A DNA stretch of 64,000 nt from Delphinus delphis (GCF_949987515.2 NC_082684.1:155520856-155584855), one strand, 5' to 3'. Shown: positions 25,655-38,040, numbered from the stretch's first letter. Notes: generated from the letters alone by a model not told the origin. Program-made: numbers and translations.

Positions 25655-26122
25655 GGTGCATTAGTCAGGGTTCTCCAGAGAAACAGAAACAACAGGATAG
25701 GTAAATAGATAGATAAAGAGGAGATGTATTACGGAAATTGGCTCACGTGACTATGGAGGCCAAAGAGCCCCAGATATGCTGCCTATAACCTGGAGACCCA
25801 GAAGCGCTGGTGGTGTGATTCATTCCTAGTCTGAAGGCATAACTGAGGAACTCTGATAGCAGCACAGCAACATATGGATGGCCCAGCTCAATAAGAGAAT
25901 TAATTCCCCTTCCTCCATCTTTTTGTTCTATTCGAGCCCTCAGTGGGTTGGATGATGCCCACCCACACTGGTGAGGGCAGTTTTCTTCACTCAGTCTATT
26001 GTTTCAAACGTTAATCTCTTCCAGTAACACCCACACAAAAACACCCAGAGATAATGTTTTACCAGCTCTCTGGGCATCCCTTAGCCCAGCCGAGGTGACA
26101 CATAAAATTAACCATCAGAGAT
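25655..26122 (-). repeat. Ancient L1M-type 3' end
   Basis: It starts TTAGTCAGGGTTCTCCAGAG and ends AAAATTAACCATCA, the two ends of a widespread old L1 3' UTR read on the minus strand. GGAAATTGGCTCACGTGACT and GATGATGCCCACCCACACTGG lie between in the right order. The subfamily cannot be fixed by eye. Confidence 0.75.
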
Positions 26123-26790
26123 GGGCAAATTAATTATATCTTTGAGATATTTTCATAGTAGAGAAAAGCACAAAGAGTAACTATCAATAAGAAACAAGCA
26201 GAATGAAACAGCTCATATATTTCAAAAAAAGTAGAAGGAAAAGTAAATGAAGAAAAAATATTAATACAATAGAAGGAAAGACAGGAGGAACAAATAATCA
26301 GAAAGTACAAATTATGGTAGAATTAATAAAAGGTTAGTAATAGATGACAATATAAATACAAGGCTAAATTCTCCAGTGGAGAGACAAAGATTATCACACT
26401 GAATTAAAAAGGAAAGTTCAGTCAAATTGTCTATATAAATAATACCCTAACATATAGGGACTTAACAAATGAAAGTAAAGAGACTAAGAAAGATAAAACC
26501 AGAAAATTAGTGATGTAGTTATAACAATAAATTTTTTTCATTAAAAGCATAATTTGGATAAAATAATTATTAAATAGAAAAGGGATATCTTTTCAGTAAC
26601 AAAATAATACAGAATTTTTAAAACTTTAACAACATAGTAACAATATGAAGTAAAAATGGGGAGAATTAAAAAAAATTGAAACTGAAAAATTGAGAAATTG
26701 AAAACCACAGTCATAGTGAGATATTTTTATTATCATTCTCAGAAACTGATAGCTTAAGCAGACCAAAAACGCTAGAGTTTCCCTGTGATA
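26123..26790 (+). repeat. Ancient L1 ORF2 fragment
   Basis: A very A-rich plus strand includes an AATTCTCCAGTGGAGAGACAAAGATT-type segment (the endonuclease NGLNAP region) near 26368, and CTGATAGCTTAAGCAGACC near 26747. Many stops and indels. An old L1ME-like relic. Confidence 0.6.
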
Positions 26791-26814
26791 TTATGATTTA
26801 TAGTAAATATATAT

Positions 26815-27600
26815 TTGGTATTTGTCCAGTGTTCCTGACACAAAGCTCCTAAAACCCTGGGAATTTCCTAAGTATTGAGAGCAATCAAGGTATCTCTTGT
26901 TATACTAATGAGGTGACTTTTGGACCATTCCTAAGGATGGGGCTGGTTGTCAGAACCAACTTTGTGACTAGAAGGTTGGAACTTTTAGTCCCACCACCCT
27001 GACCTCCAGGGAAGGGAGAGGGGCTAGAGATTGAGTTCAATCACCAATGGCCAATGATTTAATCAATCATGACTACGTAATGACACCTCCACGAAAATCC
27101 AAAAGGACGGGGTTCAGAGAGATTTTGGGTTGGTGAACCTGTGGAGATTCCAGGAGAGCGGTGTGCTCAGAGTGTACAGAATCTCCAAGCCCTTCTCCCA
27201 TACGTTGCCCTAGCATCTCTCCCCTCTGGCTCTTCCTGAGTTATATCCTTTCATACCGAGCTGGTAATCTAGGGAGTAAAATGTTTCTCTGAGTTCTATG
27301 AGCTGCTCTAGCAAACTAATTGAATCCAAGGAAGGAGGGGGCTGTGGGAACTCTGATTTATAGCCAGCTGATCAGAAGTACAGGTAATTACCTGGGCTTG
27401 CAGCTGGTGTCTGAAGGAGGTGGGGTGGAGGGGCAGTCTTCTGAGACTGAGCCTTTGACCTGTGGGATCTGGTGCTATCTCCAGGTAGATAGTGTCCAGA
27501 TTGAGTTGAATTTTAGGACACCCAGCTGGTGTCGAGAGATTTGCTTCTTCTTGGTGTGGGGGAAATCCCCCACCTCCACACATACACACTGGGCTTGAGT
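26815..27600 (+). repeat. Solo LTR of an ERV-L-like endogenous retrovirus
   Basis: The sequence matches in order an old mammalian LTR: TGTTCCTGACAC, CACCAATGGCCAATGATTTAATCAATCATG, GGACGGGGTTC, CTGAGTTATATCCTTTCATA, GTAAAATGTTTCTCTGAGTTC, GGTAGATAGTGTC and AGGACACCCAGCTGGTGTC. No internal gag, pol or env region follows, so it is a solo LTR or the remaining half of a deleted provirus. The usual polyadenylation signal region near 27250 is degenerate. A 7-bp stem with an AAAT loop lies at 27556-27573. The ERV-L assignment is from memory of the leader that normally follows. Frames at 27308-27711 are incidental. Confidence 0.7.
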
Positions 27601-28487
27601 CCAGGAAGCCAAAAGATTCCCGTATGTTTTCTAATGGTTCTTTTAGAGCTCACCTTTCATGGTAATTATTTTCCACTGGATATAGTTTTGATAGCCTTGC
27701 TTTGGGAGTAGTTTCATAGTTATCTCTATGACATGCAAAATTCACAGGTCTCAAACTAGGTTTTAATGTCATATTTCAACATAGAGTCATTATACTCTAA
27801 TCAGTGGAATCTAATAGATTGAACAGAATGGATCTGAGTCCCACACGCTGTAATGGCACATACTCTTGATTCTGATGTAGTTTGAGGCACTATTTCTACT
27901 CATGGTCAGCAGCAGGTCTTTTGCATTAGCTGTGATCTAGGTACCTTGCTTGGGGATATTCTGAATTCCTACTTGTGAAAAACAAAACATACAAACAAAC
28001 AAACAAAAACAATGAGTTGCTGGACCCCAGATTCATGAATGGAATTCAATAACCTATCTCATTTAGAACCAATGGCTACAGTTCCGAAAACTGCCCCACT
28101 GTCTCGGCACCACTATAGGCCACAAAAATTGAGCTCTTATTTACTGAAATATTTGCTTTCCATTCTGACTCCTGGAAATTTCCTTTCTTACTTTCAAACC
28201 AAATTATTTGTTTTAAATATATGTGTCTATATTCATATTTTTTCGGATTCATATATTTTCATAAAATTGCATTGTGCATGTGTTTGGAACAGAGGGAAAG
28301 GGGTCTACAGGTGCTCGATTTATCACTTTGTCTAAGAACTGGTGACATAACTTTTTAAAGTTACATATCACGTCTGAGAAAGAACTCAAACCAGAATCCT
28401 GTTCATTTATCTCTACTTCTACTATAGCCCATTGCCTCATGACTTTGAAAGACATTGACCAAAATTTTGCTAAAACTGAAGTTCAAG
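27601..28487. other. Unassigned DNA with a short (CAAA)n tract
   Basis: A CAAA-rich tract lies at about 27978-28012. The frame at 28039-28335 has no known domain. No repeat family was recognised with confidence. Confidence 0.5.
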
Positions 28488-28499
28488 AAGGTCATGGCA
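28488..28499. repeat. Left target-site duplication of the inverted L1
   Basis: AAGGTCATGGCA, repeated exactly at 29008-29019. Confidence 0.88.
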
Positions 28500-29007
28500 A
28501 ATAAGTTCATCTCCTACCATTTTTCTAAATTCCACGTATAAGTGATATTATACGATATTTGTTTTCCTCTTTCTGACTTACTTCACTCTGTATGACAGTC
28601 TCTAGGTGTTTGCAAAGCAGAAATAAAGTCACAGATGCAGAGGACAAACTTATGGTTACCAAGAGGGGAAGGGGGTGGTGGGATGAATTGGGAGACTGGG
28701 ACTGACATATATACACTACTATGTATCGAATAGATAACTAATGAGAACCTACTGTATAGAACAGGGAACTCTACTTAATGCTCTGTGGTGACCTAAATGG
28801 GAAGGAAATCTAAAAAAGAGGGGATATATGTATACGTATGACTGATTCACGTTGCTGTACAGCAAGAAACTAACACAACATTGTAAAGCGACTATACTCC
28901 AATAAAAAAATTTTTTTTAAGTTGCTTAAGAGCTACAGCAATTTAAAGAAAGCTTTCTAATTTGGTATTGCTATCAATAAAACTTGAATTATAAGAAAAT
29001 TTTAAAA
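28500..29007 (+). mobile_element. L1 with 5' inversion (twin priming) and an apparent 3' transduction
   Basis: Three parts lie between identical 12-bp duplications. First, 28500-28607 is the end of L1 ORF2 and the start of the 3' UTR in reverse orientation. Second, 28609-28917 is the directly following 3' UTR in forward orientation, ending AATAAA (28901-28906) and a short A-run. The two L1 parts are adjacent in the normal element and share a few bases at the join, which is the signature of twin priming. Third, 28918-29003 is non-L1 and ends with its own AATAAA at 28976-28981, about 23 bases before an A-run. Since the duplication sits after this third part, it was probably transcribed from the flank of the source L1 and carried along. 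Confidence 0.88.
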
Positions 29008-29019
29008 AAGGTCATGGCA
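29008..29019. repeat. Right target-site duplication of the inverted L1
   Basis: An exact copy of 28488-28499, lying beyond the second A-run rather than beyond the L1 body. Confidence 0.88.
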
Positions 29020-32000
29020 GTCCTCTGATAAACCATTCTAGTAATGTTGTCTAAAAGTGAGATTGGTATAATTTATTTTCAGTGAATTTATGCAAGTTTC
29101 CAATGTTCACAGTTTGAGGCTGGCTTTAGGTATATAATTTTCCCTAGAGAACTTTTAGATAAACTTAGATCATGTCTACATTGGCAAAGCAGAGTTATCT
29201 AATAAAATATGGTTGTAGAATTGTCTGCATTAACTTTCTAGGCTGTCCAGATGATTGCTCAAGCCTCTGAATTATTGACAGTTTAGATGTGAGTTTATGA
29301 TAATAGCATATTTTATTGCCTATTTCTGAGAGATTAAAGTACTGACTTTACTGCATAGATGTGCATCAGATATTCTCTCTTTTGATGACCTTAGGGGCCA
29401 GTTCTGACCAACCTGAATTGATCACAAGTTTCAAGGAATAAAGGAAAGATTATGAAGAGGGAGTATTTACTATTATCTCCTGAAATAGTGCAGAAATATT
29501 TGTGAACATGATTTTTTCGAGGGATTCATAAATTGAATATCAACCTCTCTTTAAACTGCGAACTATTGAGAAATGTGTAATATTAACACTATACTCATGA
29601 TAAAAAATATACTTGCTCTTGTGAGCTATGTCCTCCCCACTCAACAGTCATTGTTCCTGGATCCAGCATCTCTTTCATGATACAGGATTTTAAAAGTCTA
29701 GGAGAAACAGGGTACTCAAAGCAAGTGGAAATAACTGGTGTATTTTATTCATATTTCTAATATTCACATATAATTAGATCTGTGTAGGTACAGCCAGTGT
29801 AGCTTTAACAAGGGCAGAAATGCAAAAGCCCTTTACTTTCTCTTGTACCTTCATACAAATATCTCCCTACACTCAAGGTTCCTGTGTAGCAAGTTAGCAT
29901 TATCAATCATGTCAGTTTCTTTCCACCAACATTTAACAGCGCAAGTTCCTGCAAAATGACTCTTGGTCCATCTCCCTTAATATACTGCTAAAGGATAATT
30001 TTTAAATGCTCTGAGGCTTTGATTTCTAAAAGCCATTTGCCAAAACAAAATCTGTTTTGATCTTCAAGCAGGCAATGGGGAAGCCAGCCTCCATGTATGG
30101 TTCCTCACTCCAGGTGGATGCCAACCCTTTCCAGAACACCCCGTGGAGGCTCCTGGAGAGAACCTGCCTCTGCTTGCTTGCGCACCATGGGTCCCACCAG
30201 CCTGGAGGATGCCAGGAAAGGAGACAACCTCCCTTCTACAAGAAGTTCAGGGTTATCCAGACAGCAGCTACACACTTCTGGCTACCAGCTTTATTTCCAG
30301 TTCTACGATCTTTAAAAGTTGCTTCACTTAAAAGACTTCATAATGTGCATTTGAATGTAAGAATTCTTATGGCATTTCCTTCTGAGAGTGATTTCTAATA
30401 TTGAAGTTTGGATCAACTCAGGCAGGGTGAAGGAAAGGATTCAAATTAACTCTCATTTCTTTTATTTCCAAACACCATCAGAAATTGATTCTGCCCATTT
30501 CAACTATGTTAAAGGTTCAACTTATTTTCTAAGAAGCTAAAATCAGTATTCTTCGTGGAATATTTTTCTCTCTTCATTTTATTCTGGGAAACATACATTT
30601 CTGTTTTGGCTAATTACTTATGGAACATCCAGAAATCACGTGTTATAATTTCAGGCAAGTTCAAAAGGATCTCTGTCCTTTTACCATATAGCTCCAGCAG
30701 AGGCTAAGTTGTTTCTCTTAAGTCTTGTGCCTTCGATAGAACCAGGGTAGCTAATATTTGTTCCCGTTCCCGACATGTTTACCACTTTGTTCGCCTGCTT
30801 ACTACCTACTATCTTCTTCTCTAGAGAGACTGGCACCAATCTAGTTTGGTTTGGGAATATTATCATTTGTTAATAATGTGTTTAAGTTTTTCTCACATGA
30901 TTTAAGAACGTAATTATAACATATCATCTCAGGGTAATAAAAATGTACAATACACATTAAGTAAAGTTTTATTCAAGCCTTTGGCAGCCTTGAATTCCTT
31001 CCAGGTCTTTTTAGGGGAAATTTTCACCCCCAGGGGTTGGGGAACTTGGCAGGGAACATCCATTAAGTGTAACGAGGGCTTGGTTCCCAGGGCTCAGCAG
31101 TGAGAGCTTGCCTTTCAAAAATTCCCTTTGATTTCATTTCAACAGATTGAAAAAAATCTCTGCTTTGTGTTTTGGACTTCAGTTTATGATTGGAGGTAAC
31201 TGGTATTAATCAATTATTTTTGTCCTTATACCATAACGTTGTTTTCTTCTGCATTAGTGTTCCAATATAGTAAAGCCCATTAGTGTCTATAGATATTTCA
31301 TGAATTAAACAAAAATGTGACAAATGTTTCTTTTTAGCAACTTATGAAGGAGGCTCCTAGGTCCTCAGTGCTTCCTGCCCCATGACTAGGTCGTGTTAAT
31401 TCTCCTTCAGGGAGGTTAAGCGGGGGCAGTGACAGGTGCGGGAAGAGCAAAACAAGGAAATTCCTGGTTTTCTACTAAAGCACGTAAGTTCATTTAGACA
31501 GGAACAGTGTTCTGTCAGCCTCATTCTTAGCAGTTTTGCAACAAACCTAAATGTTTATGAAGTTATTCATCTAATACACATATTTTCATCTAATTTTATA
31601 AAAAGTAATGTTAAAATGGCTGTTGGAAACCTCACTGATAGTAACGAAATCTGGCAGGGACCTTATCCAAAGGGAAAGATGGGGGAGAACCTTCCTTGGT
31701 TCTCTTATGTTGAGCCCCCCAAACACCCTAACCTTCTACCTGAGATTTTTAATTTTATCTGCTTGAGCTCTTAAATAAAACAAAGTGATCTCAGGATAGG
31801 GGGTATGATATAACTGAGGTCCTGGAACTTTGAGTATGGGCAATATACTTTTTAAATTACAAAGCATGACAGTCTTCTTTTGACTGGCATTATTTGGGAG
31901 TTTGCCAAAATTGCTACATCTATCTGGAAATGTAAAAATGAGAAGGTACAACCTTAACAAGGAAACGGAGCCAGAGTCTTTATCTTTTCCTTCCCTTGAT

Positions 32001-32154
32001 ATCCTTTCTCATCAAGCTTATGTTTTACTTTTTCTTTTTTTTTTTAAGCTTATGTTTTTCTTGAGGAAAGAATACCTAGCCAGTTTGAAGCTCAAGAAAA
32101 TGAATTCAAATAGTAATATTTAAATGTTTTTAAAAAGCAAAGAAATGCAAAAAA
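29020..32154. other. Unassigned DNA with orphan frames
   Basis: No repeat was recognised with confidence. Frames at 30057-30398 (plus, 113 codons, with two overlapping alternatives) and 31436-31774 (plus, 112 codons) have no known domain, and no splice-site pair or CpG-rich promoter was seen around them. Confidence 0.5.
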
Positions 32155-32305
32155 TCTTTTGGAGGTGATGAATATGTTTATTTCCTTGTTTGTGGTGATG
32201 GTATCATGAGTGCATGCAAATGTGTAAACTCATCAGAATGTATATATTAAGTATGTGTAATTTTTGTATATTAACTATACCTTAATAAAATTGAAAGAAA
32301 ACTTT
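32155..32305 (+). repeat. Old L1 3' end
   Basis: TTTGGAGGTGATGAATATGTTTATT, a TTGTGGTGATGGTATCATGAGTG segment and ATTAACTATACCTTAATAAAATTG follow the order of the final 150 bp of an L1MA/L1MB-like 3' UTR. Confidence 0.8.
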
Positions 32306-34349
32306 ATACCTATATGGGAAATTTTAAAGGATGTTGGAAAGGTTCCATATTGAATGTATTCCCCCTGTATGTTGATGCTTGAAATATACCTTAAAATACA
32401 CCTCTTTTGGCTCAAAGGACTTCTTTTAAGTTAAAATGTAAATACAAATACTATAGGAAAAAAGTCTTATATGCAATAGCAATTTTGCCATAAGGGAATT
32501 TATCCATCCTTCTTCTGTATTTTGACAATACGCTAAAACCATGAGATCAAAAGTTGATGATACTAGAAGAGGGAATGGTGGCAGGTTTAAAACCCAGAGT
32601 TACAGGGCTGCCCTAGCAGAGCAGATCTGGGAGGGACTCCTGGTCGGCCAGAGGCATTGTAATTTGTCACCTAAGAAAGAGATAAAGGAAGGGAGATATC
32701 TAGAGGATGGTGTGTGTGAGATTAGGATCCTGAGGACAAAATTGGCTTCATCCACAATTTTGTCTAGAGTTGGTCCTAAGCATTGTTTCAGATTCAGATA
32801 TAGGAACGTGTTTTGTCCTCACCGCTACTCTGGGTATTATCTACTTTGATCTTCACACACACACACAAAACAAAACAATGATACTGACATGATTATCTTC
32901 ATTTTAGGGTTCAGAGACCAATTGTGGGTTGCCTGCTTTGGACACCCTGATGTTATGAACCTGCTTGTCGGAGCCTCTACTTGAAAGTCAACCATTGGAG
33001 GTCCCTTACTTTTTATCTATCTCGTGGCCTATTTTTTCAGAAGATAGTGAATGGAATAACTAGCTAGTGAGATAAATTTAGTTGAGGTTCTCGGGCTTGA
33101 ATTTCTCTTAGTTCAATACTTCTGAAAGGTAATATTTTGAGTTTTTAAAGTTGTTTTCTTCCGTATTCTACTTTGAATTGTATGACTATTGAATAGCCAA
33201 CTGGAAATGAATGTGTGAGGTGTGAGTAGGAGCTATACTGACGTACCACAGCTGGCTAGTTCTCTACAGAAGTATCCATGCTTCTTTGTGAGCAAATCCT
33301 GAGTCTAGCCTGGTAAAAGGCTGCTTCTCAGCCTCCCTTGCAACAAGAGGATGACATTCTGCTAATGAGACATGAGCAGAAGCATGCAGGGCACCCAGGG
33401 ATGTCTCCCGAAGGAGGGGTGGATGGGAAGCACGTGTTTGAAGAACACCCCTTCCTCCCTCCTACTGCTGGGAACCAAAGGAGTCTGAAGTGGGAAATTC
33501 AGGGCTTTAAGCCATTTTTCTTCTGGGTCTTCTGTGCTATGTAACCCAAACTAATTCTAATTGGAGAGTAACCTTGGAAGGTCCCAGAGCTCGTCACCCA
33601 CACAGCCCCCTTAAGAACTTCGTCTCAAGTGGCTGGAGTGACTGGATGTGCACTGGAGTCAGGTGACCTGGCAGCCTCATCAATCCAGGGATTGGCCTCT
33701 GGCCCCCAAGTGGCCTTCTTTAATCTGGCCTTCAGCCCCGAGGTGCCTGGCACAAGAACTCTGATTGAAGGGCAGTGCTTCCGTGTACGACGGAGGGTAG
33801 TTGGGTTTCTGAAGCAGGTAGAGAGAGAAGGCGTAACGAAGGATGGAGCTGTACAGTCAGACCATGTCCTGATCCTCATTCCAGACCTCCAGGGAGCCTG
33901 GCTGGACAAACTTCCCTGCAGGCTTCTTGCACTGCCCGGCCGCCCTGCATCTACTAAGGCCATCAGGGCCACCTGATATGAAGGACACCCCACCACCCAA
34001 GGTAACCTACCTATGTATGTTCTCTGTAAGTTCAGAGAATACATCTAAAACAGGGGTGTCCCTGGGGTCCTTCAATATGTTCCCTGGAGGACTCTGTTCT
34101 GTTTATAATGCTGCCTGGGACAGGAGTCTAACGAACAACCCTGTAGTAACTACTACGCACCAAAGACTGCAGAAGAAACATCAAACACACTCTTGTCTTT
34201 GATATAAGAACAGAGTGAGTCTATTTTGGTTTAAGTTACTTTAAATAAATAAATTTATATGAATAATATATGCATATATAATGAATTATTTGATTTGTTT
34301 TGTTTCAACATGTGACTTCTCCACAGTGACTCATGAGCCTGCTGCCAAG
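32306..34349. other. Unassigned DNA with a GC-richer block at 33600-34010
   Basis: No gene was recognised. The stretch at about 33290-33480 resembles the text of an ancient interspersed repeat (CTGCTTCTCAGCCTCCCTTGCAAC) that could not be named. The block at about 33620-34010 is richer in G and C and carries two long overlapping frames on opposite strands (33625-34044 minus, 139 codons; 33629-33976 plus, 115 codons). Neither has a recognisable domain. A short ACACAC tract is at 32856-32867. Confidence 0.5.
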
Positions 34350-34530
34350 CACTGTGGTAGAGTGTAGACGTACTGAGCTAGGAATCCTGCAGGTCTGTGA
34401 ATGAACTAAGTCACACTTCTTGGCCCTGTTACCTAAAACTAGTTAATTAACTGTTTGTGAAACATCTTCACAGGGTCATCATAAGGGACAAAGTAGGTGC
34501 TTATGAAAGTGCTTTAGAAAGGGTAAATCT
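34350..34530 (+). repeat. MIR-type SINE
   Basis: A diverged MIR: GTAGAGTGTAGACG, CTAGGAATCCTGCAGGTCTG, GGCCCTGTTACCTAAAACTAG, TCATCATAAGGGACAAAGTAGG. Plus orientation. Confidence 0.65.
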
Positions 34531-34579
34531 GAACAACCAACACTGGCTGTGCATCATGAGAGTTCAGAGAATTCCTAAA

Positions 34580-34830
34580 TCCAGTTCAACTTAAATAAAT
34601 TACAGACATAGAAATGGAGGCACTAAGAGATGAGTGTCCTGCCCAAATTCACACAGCTATGCAGGATATAGGTGTCATACTATATATTTCAGCCACATTA
34701 TATTTCATGTTCCTAACATGGTGAGGTAGGTTACATAAGGTCCCACAATTAGAAAAGGCAGAACTGGGTTCCAACTCAGGATACTTTAAATCCAAAGTGT
34801 TTCTTCCTGCTTTAAGGTGCACGCTGTTGA
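34580..34830 (-). repeat. MIR-type SINE, opposite orientation
   Basis: ATAGAAATGGAGGCACTAAGAG, TGCCCAAATTCACACAGCTATGC and AGAACTGGGTTCCAACTCAGG correspond to a minus-strand MIR core. The middle appears expanded or interrupted near 34675-34740. Confidence 0.6.
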
Positions 34831-35530
34831 GGGCGCTGTAATTGGGTAAGTAGGGTTGGAGGTTGAAAGAGCTTCCTAGGCAGAGGAAATAACTTCAGTG
34901 AAGGCATGGAGGGTGTTATATGCAAGTATTCAATTACTTAGTATAATGTGTGAGATGGGATTGTCATAAGATTAGGCCAGGGAAAAAGGCAGGGTCAAAT
35001 TTTATGCGTAAAGGTTTGGGAACCTTGGAAAGATTTTAAGCAGGAAGCAACACGATACGTGAAGTTCCCTTGGTGACACTGAGGAGGATGGTTTTGAGGG
35101 TGATCAGGATGAAGTTAGGGAGACCAGTGAGGAGTTCGTCATTGTAATCCAGGTAAGAGGTAATAAGGACCTGAGTTACAGCATTAATTGTCTGAATGGA
35201 GAAGATGAGATAGAACTGATCTTTATCAAGGTGCAATGCAACACAACATAGGAACAAGAAGAGGTTTAGGAAGAACAATGTGGATTTTGAAAATGCAGTC
35301 ATGAGATTCGAATGAGCAAGGGGTCCGGAATGGAAAGATAAACTTTAAAATCACCAGCATATCCATGGGCAGTTGAAACCAAGAGAGTGGAAGAGATTGC
35401 CTTTTGAGAGTATAGAATGATGGAGCTTTGGAAACTCTATCTGTTAGACTCAAAGAAGTAAAAAACAGCCAGGAAGCAGAGGTTAAGGGGATGCTCCCAC
35501 ATAGTCTCTGAATGAAGCTCTCTGCTTCAT
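34831..35530. repeat. Ancient interspersed repeat of uncertain family
   Basis: TTCCTAGGCAGAGGAAATAAC, GTGAAGGCATGGAGGG, GATTTTAAGCAGGAAGCAAC, AGGGAGACCAGTGAGGAG and GTAATCCAGGTAAGAGGTAATAAGG match the order of a common old mammalian repeat, possibly L2-related. The name cannot be fixed by eye. Minus-strand frames here are incidental. Confidence 0.5.
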
Positions 35531-36014
35531 TTCAGCCCAACCCAGGGGAGCTTAAAATGCCAATGTGGAGTCTTAAACTCAGGTTTAATAATCAGAGTCT
35601 CAGAGAGTGTCTCAGCTCTCTGAATTTTGAACAAGCGCCCCAGGCGGGGGAACCAGTGTTCTGGCATCGTAAACCAGATTTTTATGTGTGAATGGAACAC
35701 TTTAGCTGGCTCTAGGTACAGAACTTCTAGACATGGAAATGAGAGGAGATTTCTAAAAAGTTCGAGGCACTGAGGGATCCTTTTCTCAGATTTAGGAACC
35801 TTATCAGACTCAACGCAAGCCACTGGAGTAGCAGCTGTTCTTTGTTTTCCACCAACTGCTAAAAGCTACCACCCTCATTCTGAGCTCATTCTAAGGGATA
35901 GGCTTTTCCTGTGGTCAGCAGGAGATAGAATTCATTTATGACAAAGTGTAGTGTTAGAAAGTAGAGTTTGTAGCCATGTCATTACTGTCCTTTTACAAGG
36001 GATAAAGAAGAGGC
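35531..36014. other. Unassigned DNA
   Basis: No repeat or gene recognised. The minus-strand 98-codon frame (35527-35823) has no known domain. Confidence 0.45.
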
Positions 36015-36245
36015 AGGGTGCCACGACAGAGCAGTGGGATCCAATTGCCTCAGTCGGCACCATGTCTGGCTGTGTGCCTGGGGCAGTCACTTAATCTCTC
36101 TGAGCCTTACTTTCCTCATCTGTAAATGGGGATAACAGTAATTGTCTCATTGTCTTGTTGTGAGGACTAAATGAGATTATGTATCTAAGGGTCTAGCCTG
36201 TGGAAAGCTCTACTATTAATAAGATAAGCTATTACTAATACTTTT
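36015..36245 (+). repeat. MIR-type SINE, well preserved
   Basis: The best MIR in the window: TGGCTGTGTGCCTGGGGCAG, TCACTTAATCTCTCTGAGCC, CTCATCTGTAAATGGGGATAA, TTGTTGTGAGGACTAAATGAG and a final TATTACTAATAC-like end. Confidence 0.9.
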
Positions 36246-37964
36246 TCTATGGAAACTTAGTGGGGCCAGAAGCTCATAAATTCCCAGTGGGTACTTCACT
36301 GAGGTAGTGCTGAGGACTCTGAAATCTTTTCAGGTCCTCAGACTCCCAGTGGAGGGTATGATCTGGGCAAAGATGATTACATTATTTTTCTGTCTTACAC
36401 TTATTTTCCTAGAAGATATTTCTCAAGGAAAATGAGAGCCTTTGTAATTTTCAACCTTTAAAAATCAATTATTCCTGAGTTATTTTTGCATTTGTGAAAA
36501 GCTCCAAATTAATTTCTACTGAATTTTCTTTTCTGTGATCAACGAGGAGGTCAGCTGGTAGAAAATATGATATTCTAACAACGCTGTGTATGGTTCCTCA
36601 GAGTTCTAATTGCCTTAATTCTCTGTAATTCTATTCTGAGAACCAACATCTTTTCATACAGTCTTAAACATCTCAGCTTCTTAATATATGCATGAATGAC
36701 AAAATGTTAATATGCAATTCATGTCGCAGGGTTTACATGTTATAATTCTGCACAGAGAAAAGCCTTAAAATCCAGAAGCCCTGGTCCCAAATGTTCTCCA
36801 TTCCCATAACACATAAAGAGACAAAACCTCAGAACAGAGATGCGATCGTGATATTCCTCTCTCACTCATTGTATACAATATCTCTGCCCTGGCCTTTAGA
36901 TTTCCCTGTACACCTTAAGAAAACGTGGGGAGAGAGATTTGAACCACAGTCTAGAGGTAAATGATGCCACGTTGCGTTACCTGAGTCGTTATCTCCCCAA
37001 CAGCTTTTTATTTCCTCTCCTTTTTTTTTTTTCCAAAAGGGTACATCTTTGGAAATTGAGAATATTCAGTGGACAGAACTCATAAATCAAATCATTATCA
37101 TTAATAATCAAAGTGAGACGTTGTAAGAAATAGCAAATTAATCACAACTGGCAGGTGAAGCTACTTCCAGTATGTGCTTTCTGCATACTAAAGGGAGCAG
37201 AATTTTCCCCAGTGGGTTTTTATTTTTTATTATTTTCTCAGTGAACACTGAACTTTTTGGTTGACAGGGAACTATAACCGAACCCAAATTTCCATACTAC
37301 CAATATGACTGATTCTGCTTAACGCAAGTTTATTTTCAGAACCACTTTGGATCCATAATAAGCTACGTGATGATTTAATGTACTTTGCTAATACCGACAT
37401 TGTATATTTAAAACTGGACGGATGTTTCTAGAGAAGAAAAATAAGCAGTGGTATCACAAATTCGTATTTAGACTCACTACTTATGTCCTGCTTCCTGGGT
37501 CATAATTCTTTTCTTTTCTCACCTTTTTTTGATAATAATTATTTGATAGGCTATAATCTTAGTTTAAATGCCTTTTTGGGGAAAACAGAAGAAAAGTTTA
37601 AATATAATATCTTCTACTATCATAATAGATGTCAGGAGCATGAATAATGATGATGCCTTGAATTTTGAGAATGCCTTATTTCTCTCAGAAAAAAACAAAA
37701 CTTATCTAGCATCATGTTTGCCTTTTTGGCTTTCCTGTGAAGGAAGAATTACTTCTTTTAATAGGGAGAAAGTGAGTCAAGAATAGTGAAAATTCTGTCC
37801 ATGCCACATAGCAATTTTGGGTTCAAATTTTAGCGAACTTGTATTTCCTGAGCCAGCACTAGTCAATGCTGTCAGAATTTTCAGTTTTGACTGTCATTTA
37901 CTGGCATGTAAATTTTTTAAGATAGTAGAAAATAAATACTAATTTCTGGAATGTATTTTTACTT
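36246..37964. other. Unassigned DNA
   Basis: No recognised repeat or gene. A poly(T) tract lies at 37020-37033. The 72-codon frame at 37568-37786 has no known domain. Confidence 0.5.
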
Positions 37965-38040
37965 CTATATTTAATTAAAATTTACTGAGTGTCAAAAATG
38001 CATTAGAGATTTTAGAGGATACAGAAATGTACTAAACTCT
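37965..38040 (-). repeat. L2-type LINE fragment
   Basis: AATTTACTGAGTGTCAAAAATG and GAGGATACAGAAATG resemble the reverse complement of the L2 3' end. Short and diverged. Confidence 0.45.
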
